Source: Bacteroidales bacterium (lineage in GTDB: Bacteria > Bacteroidota > Bacteroidia > Bacteroidales > UBA7960). From it: a DNA stretch of 16,347 nucleotides. Below are positions 14,501-16,347 of this stretch, piece by piece. Made by a program: the position numbers and the translations under genes. Every line of letters starts with the position of its first letter. Within the stretch, counting starts at the first letter, position 1. Location: NCBI GenBank assembly GCA_007122505.1, contig SKTQ01000014.1:1-16347 (forward strand). Reading direction: 5' to 3'. The notes under the pieces were generated by a model. The model saw only the letters and a program-made list of their open reading frames with translations. It was not told the DNA's origin and searched no databases.

Positions 14501-14641
14501 TGCATGGCAGGAAATATTGTTTCACGCCAGGAAGTATCAGGTAGCAAGACGCTGGATATTTCCGGTTTTGCCAAAGGGATTTATTTTTTCCATCTGACAG
14601 GTACATATTTTAAAGAGGTGCACAAGGTGGTGCTGCGATGA
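11504..14641 (+). CDS. Secreted multidomain M28 peptidase with T9SS type A sorting domain
   Basis: A secreted zinc aminopeptidase-type enzyme. I choose the ATG at 11504 because it begins MKKSALLLF, a classic signal peptide ending near LLA, after an A-rich leader; the frame is open from 11387. Counting from 11504 (1045 residues), the M28 domain holds H243 and D245 (GGHYDS), D258 (GADDNASG), E290/E291 (SGEE), D318 (NMDM) and H397 (YIHTPND), a complete di-zinc site. A fibronectin type III domain (about 433-511), a MAM/jelly-roll-like domain (518-664), two repeats of the kind PAGWSGLSS / EEGWNLMPV (670-825) and a beta-rich linker follow. The last 80 residues, with VFPNPAG and a KGIYFFHL-type strand, form the type A sorting domain. 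It is probably exported across the outer membrane and attached or released there. Confidence 0.9.
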   Translation: MKKSALLLFCLLFSNVLLASNLLFIPSSGMEETERIMKNPFFTVHFYTDYKLIASTETAPRNNMVLLDRNPWEGPYSYYVVYFDHHTIKADYTEIIANRADVLHSGDHFMIVRSDESVYGQLPPAKNDGMIRIFEQEARLPGPLYLPVITRTEPDPFVQYLLDQVNGDFVTDRVQHLENYGTRDAYAPESVMAQQWITAQFLSWGLDVEVMDFTMPGGPSSDNVIATLTGTKYPDEYVVLGGHYDSISWSGLAPGADDNASGTSGVMEIARILSEYEFDRSIIFCAFSGEEYGLYGSAAYASRSAQEGMNILGYFNMDMIGYLKPGHTTIMTSLIYPPSAQELADFYTQVTAIYLPDFLVVPGTLTGGSSDHASFNNNGYMGIFPFEDVDNYSPYIHTPNDLVGLSYNHEEQAVIFTQAVLASVVTMANMLNPPRNLVAIPGNEQVQLQWDNMEDIDYFKVYRDGTNIADSYNNAFLDTGVENGIQYEYYVTAIYSDSGEESDPSNRVTVTPMPPISFPLFIDFENGAPYWDLDEPWGLTTQDSYSPIHSLTESPGGNYGNNRSDYATLHPLNLMGYSDATLSFKTRYRIENNWDFMYLQISTDGQQWTTLDTYTGNQNTWLEKTYSLLDYVNNPFVQIRFHFTSDHIINDEGMYIDDFAITVEGGYDTQLIHIPAGWSGLSSNVVPAQAQIQDIMQPVMHQMIAIKDMTDIFWPDQNINTLGSWENHGAFKIKMDNDATLEVFGFYEENRVLNFEEGWNLMPVLSNFAVNVSLMFQGVKEGLVLIKEIAGEKVYWPSQQIFDLDDFIPGRAYLVKASEPFSVAFPSCYSGESASKHSDEKISAPWSIVEPTASSHIIGIPNNVITGFELGGYIGVFTPEGLCAGSLHIDHFESNRAITVYANDSLHTDIDGFLAGQQLSYIYHESSTGNQYTLLATYDESYPETDHFAYEGVSMITSLQIDETGVIEPQPLTNVFPNPAGSHITIATPSSQSVMLEIHCMAGNIVSRQEVSGSKTLDISGFAKGIYFFHLTGTYFKEVHKVVLR

Positions 14642-14643
14642 TT

Positions 14644-14711
14644 GGACAGGTGTCTGTCCGCTTTGTAATTGCTATTTAAATAGCTGATATCATTTATCAG
14701 GGTGTTTTTTT
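14644..14711 (+). terminator. Two hairpins and T-tract after the secreted M28 gene
   Basis: GGACAG-GTGT-CTGTCC (14644-14659) starts three bases after the stop codon. A perfect 14-bp palindrome GCTATTTAAATAGC follows at 14671-14684. CTGATA-TCATT-TATCAG (14684-14700) is then followed by GGTG and seven T residues (14705-14711). The four-base gap before the T-tract makes this an imperfect terminator, but the position fits the end of the peptidase transcript. Confidence 0.45.
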
Positions 14712-14746
14712 AAGATTGTCCTTGTCGTATTCTTATTCCGATTGCG

Positions 14747-14790
14747 AAAAAAAATACAGTCATCACCTGCCGGGGCAAGTGATGACTGTA
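14747..14790 (-). terminator. Strong intrinsic terminator for the minus-strand T9SS gene
   Basis: Arms 14755-14766 and 14779-14790 (TACAGTCATCAC and its complement) pair perfectly over 12 bp. The loop CTGCCGGGGCAA can add three inner pairs (TGC with GCA). On the minus strand the stem is followed directly by eight T residues (14754-14747). It lies 21 bp past the stop of the minus-strand gene, as expected for a rho-independent terminator. Confidence 0.82.
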
Positions 14791-14810
14791 AAGAATAGAA
14801 TCAAAAAGAA

Positions 14811-16347
14811 CTACCTTTTTATCAGGCGTTGTACTTCTATTTGGTTACCATGTATCACACGAACAAAGTAGAGGCCCGGTAAATGTCCAGCCAGATCAAG
14901 TGTATGTATAGGCTGATTTGCGTCCATCCTGGTGGTAAAGACCTGATTACCCAAGGCATTTACAATCTCCACAATAATTTCATTATTGCTTTGCGCAGAG
15001 GTCAGTTCAATATTGAATACACCTGTTGTGGGATTGGGATAAACCTTGAACAACGATCCTGCAAGTTCAATTCCTTGTCCGACATCGGTAATGACATCCT
15101 CATCCTTATCAGTTGATCTTGGTATACCGCAGTAATCGCTATCATCTTGAGCAATGAAGGCATGCAGATAACCGCCGGCCTCAACTTTCGTTCCAGGAAG
15201 CAGCAAAATACTTTCTCCGGCTACCAGGGTAGCGCTACCGCCGTCATAGACAATGAAGTTCCACACAGTCAAAGTTTCCAGGGCGTCGAAACAAACCTCT
15301 TCACCTGCCAGTACTTCAACATCGTAAACTTCTTCGTCGACAGGTATATCTGTTTCTTCAAAGGTGGCAACCAGGTGACGATCACCCTCCGCAACAAAAG
15401 TATATTCAGGAACGGTGGAAACTGTTTCACCATTTTCGGTCCAATGGAAGAACTGATAACCCTCTTCAGGGTAAGCGGTCATTGTAACCATATCTCCATG
15501 TGCATATGTACCAGCACCACTTACCGTACCACCTGACGGTGGAACAGCTTCGGCTGTTATGGTATATTGCTTCAGGGCAAAATGTGCAATCAGCAGCACA
15601 TTTTCTGCCGGCATTGTAAAGCTGAATGAAGCAAAGCCGCTTATAGTGTTACCGTCATCATCTGTCCACTCCAGGAAATCGTATCCGGGGTTTTCGATAG
15701 CCGTAAGAAGTATTACATCGTTTACATTATACAGTTCCTGATCGGGGTCTTTGGTAGTTTCACCTGCCCCGTCGGGTTCAACTTCAATGGTCAGGTTATA
15801 ACCAATTGCTTTAAAGGCAACTGTAACATGGATATCCATGTCCAGTTCTTCATACAGGAATTCAAGACCGGTATATGGACTGCGATCATTATCCATTACC
15901 GTTTCACCGTTAACTGTCCACTCTTCAATTTGGTATCCTTCATCGGGGAGTGCGGTAAACAATATGTCTTTGCCGAAATGTATCTCCTCACCCGACAGAA
16001 TCTCCTCATCATTTACAGAGGCTGTGATAATTCCTCCATCGCTAACGGCTTCAAATGTTACAGTAAAATTTAATATGGTCATATTAACAAGGATAGCCGT
16101 TCCGGCTGTTACAAAAATGACTGAAGAGACTTCCTCATATCCGGTTGCTAAAACAGTATATTCATAGAAACCGGGTAAGATATTTTCAAAGACATAGTCT
16201 CCGGCATCATTAGTCTCACCAGCAAAAGTCACGATAGCATCAAGTATAGCCAAACCATTTTCATCAAGTATAACGAAGCTGATGGTGAAAGTTTCCAGAA
16301 TCATATTCACTGTCACTGAAACATCACTGTCAACAACCTGTACAGAG
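14811..16347 (-). CDS. T9SS cargo with InlB-like repeats, 5' end outside window
   Basis: The frame stays open to the window edge, so the N-terminus and any signal peptide are missing; the GTG at 16316 is not a likely start. Counting residues from that codon: a carboxypeptidase-regulatory-like domain (about 10-80, with DENG...DAIVTF and LPGFYEYTV); three divergent InlB B-like repeats (83-170, 172-247 and 250-321), each with a GY.....W core such as GYQIEEW, GYDFLEW and GYQFFHW; a beta-rich segment with LLLPGTKVEAGGYL (332-398), common before sorting domains; and a type A T9SS sorting domain (421-501) opening with VYPNPTTG. Another regulatory-like domain probably precedes, since VVDSDVSVTVNM at the edge mirrors VTAGTAILVNM at 69-79. 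This is a cell-surface protein, likely adhesive or structural; no catalytic site is visible. Confidence 0.88.
   Translation of the reverse strand, partial: SVQVVDSDVSVTVNMILETFTISFVILDENGLAILDAIVTFAGETNDAGDYVFENILPGFYEYTVLATGYEEVSSVIFVTAGTAILVNMTILNFTVTFEAVSDGGIITASVNDEEILSGEEIHFGKDILFTALPDEGYQIEEWTVNGETVMDNDRSPYTGLEFLYEELDMDIHVTVAFKAIGYNLTIEVEPDGAGETTKDPDQELYNVNDVILLTAIENPGYDFLEWTDDDGNTISGFASFSFTMPAENVLLIAHFALKQYTITAEAVPPSGGTVSGAGTYAHGDMVTMTAYPEEGYQFFHWTENGETVSTVPEYTFVAEGDRHLVATFEETDIPVDEEVYDVEVLAGEEVCFDALETLTVWNFIVYDGGSATLVAGESILLLPGTKVEAGGYLHAFIAQDDSDYCGIPRSTDKDEDVITDVGQGIELAGSLFKVYPNPTTGVFNIELTSAQSNNEIIVEIVNALGNQVFTTRMDANQPIHTLDLAGHLPGLYFVRVIHGNQIEVQRLIKR

Noticed and set aside
15147..15536. 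Plus-strand frame of 129 codons opposite the InlB-repeat protein.
   Set aside because: It is antisense to a clear T9SS cargo gene with domain matches throughout; long opposite frames are expected there.

Overview
The window looks like chromosomal DNA from a Bacteroidota (Bacteroidetes) bacterium. Two genes end in type A sorting domains of the type IX secretion system (T9SS). Several intergenic regions carry perfect TAnnTTTG promoter boxes. Start codons mostly follow A-rich leaders rather than Shine-Dalgarno sites, and one lipoprotein belongs to a beta-propeller group typical of this phylum. No rRNA, tRNA, CRISPR array or insertion sequence was found by eye.

Left part (1-8273, all plus strand). 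A truncated ComEC-like metallo-beta-lactamase gene is followed by a DUF3006 gene and a FetA/FetB-type ABC exporter, packed as one probable operon. A 128-bp array of 16 head-to-tail octamers separates it from a large membrane M28 metallopeptidase with the layout of eukaryotic Ermp1/Pff1. Next come a possible 42-codon ORF, a NatA/NatB-type ABC-2 exporter and a patatin-like phospholipase that probably share a transcript.

Middle part (8295-11119, coding on the minus strand). Three genes form a loose group: a membrane-anchored protein with a CSEC (CxxC) motif in a thioredoxin-like context, an 85-residue exported peptide with four cysteines, and a 6-bladed beta-propeller lipoprotein. This recalls Bacteroidota loci of NVEALA-type peptides, BF3164-type lipoproteins and thiol-redox proteins. 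The noncoding DNA here is the richest in the window. It holds a 168-bp near-symmetric imperfect palindrome, a separate 18-bp-arm hairpin, an operator-like palindrome with a promoter box pointing antisense into the peptide gene, and a textbook Bacteroidota promoter (TTTG-N20-TACATTTG) in front of a short hairpin-rich stretch whose predicted RNA would begin with the anti-Shine-Dalgarno sequence.

Right part (11504-16347). Two convergent genes encode T9SS cargo: a secreted multidomain M28 peptidase (plus) and a cell-surface protein with a carboxypeptidase-regulatory-like domain and InlB-like repeats (minus, cut by the window end). They face each other across a short spacer with terminator-like hairpins for both strands.

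Most protein-coding genes are recognisable families. The best candidates for something undescribed are the cysteine peptide / CxxC protein / propeller locus and the structured noncoding elements inside it. All regulatory and RNA calls rest on hand inspection and were not computed.
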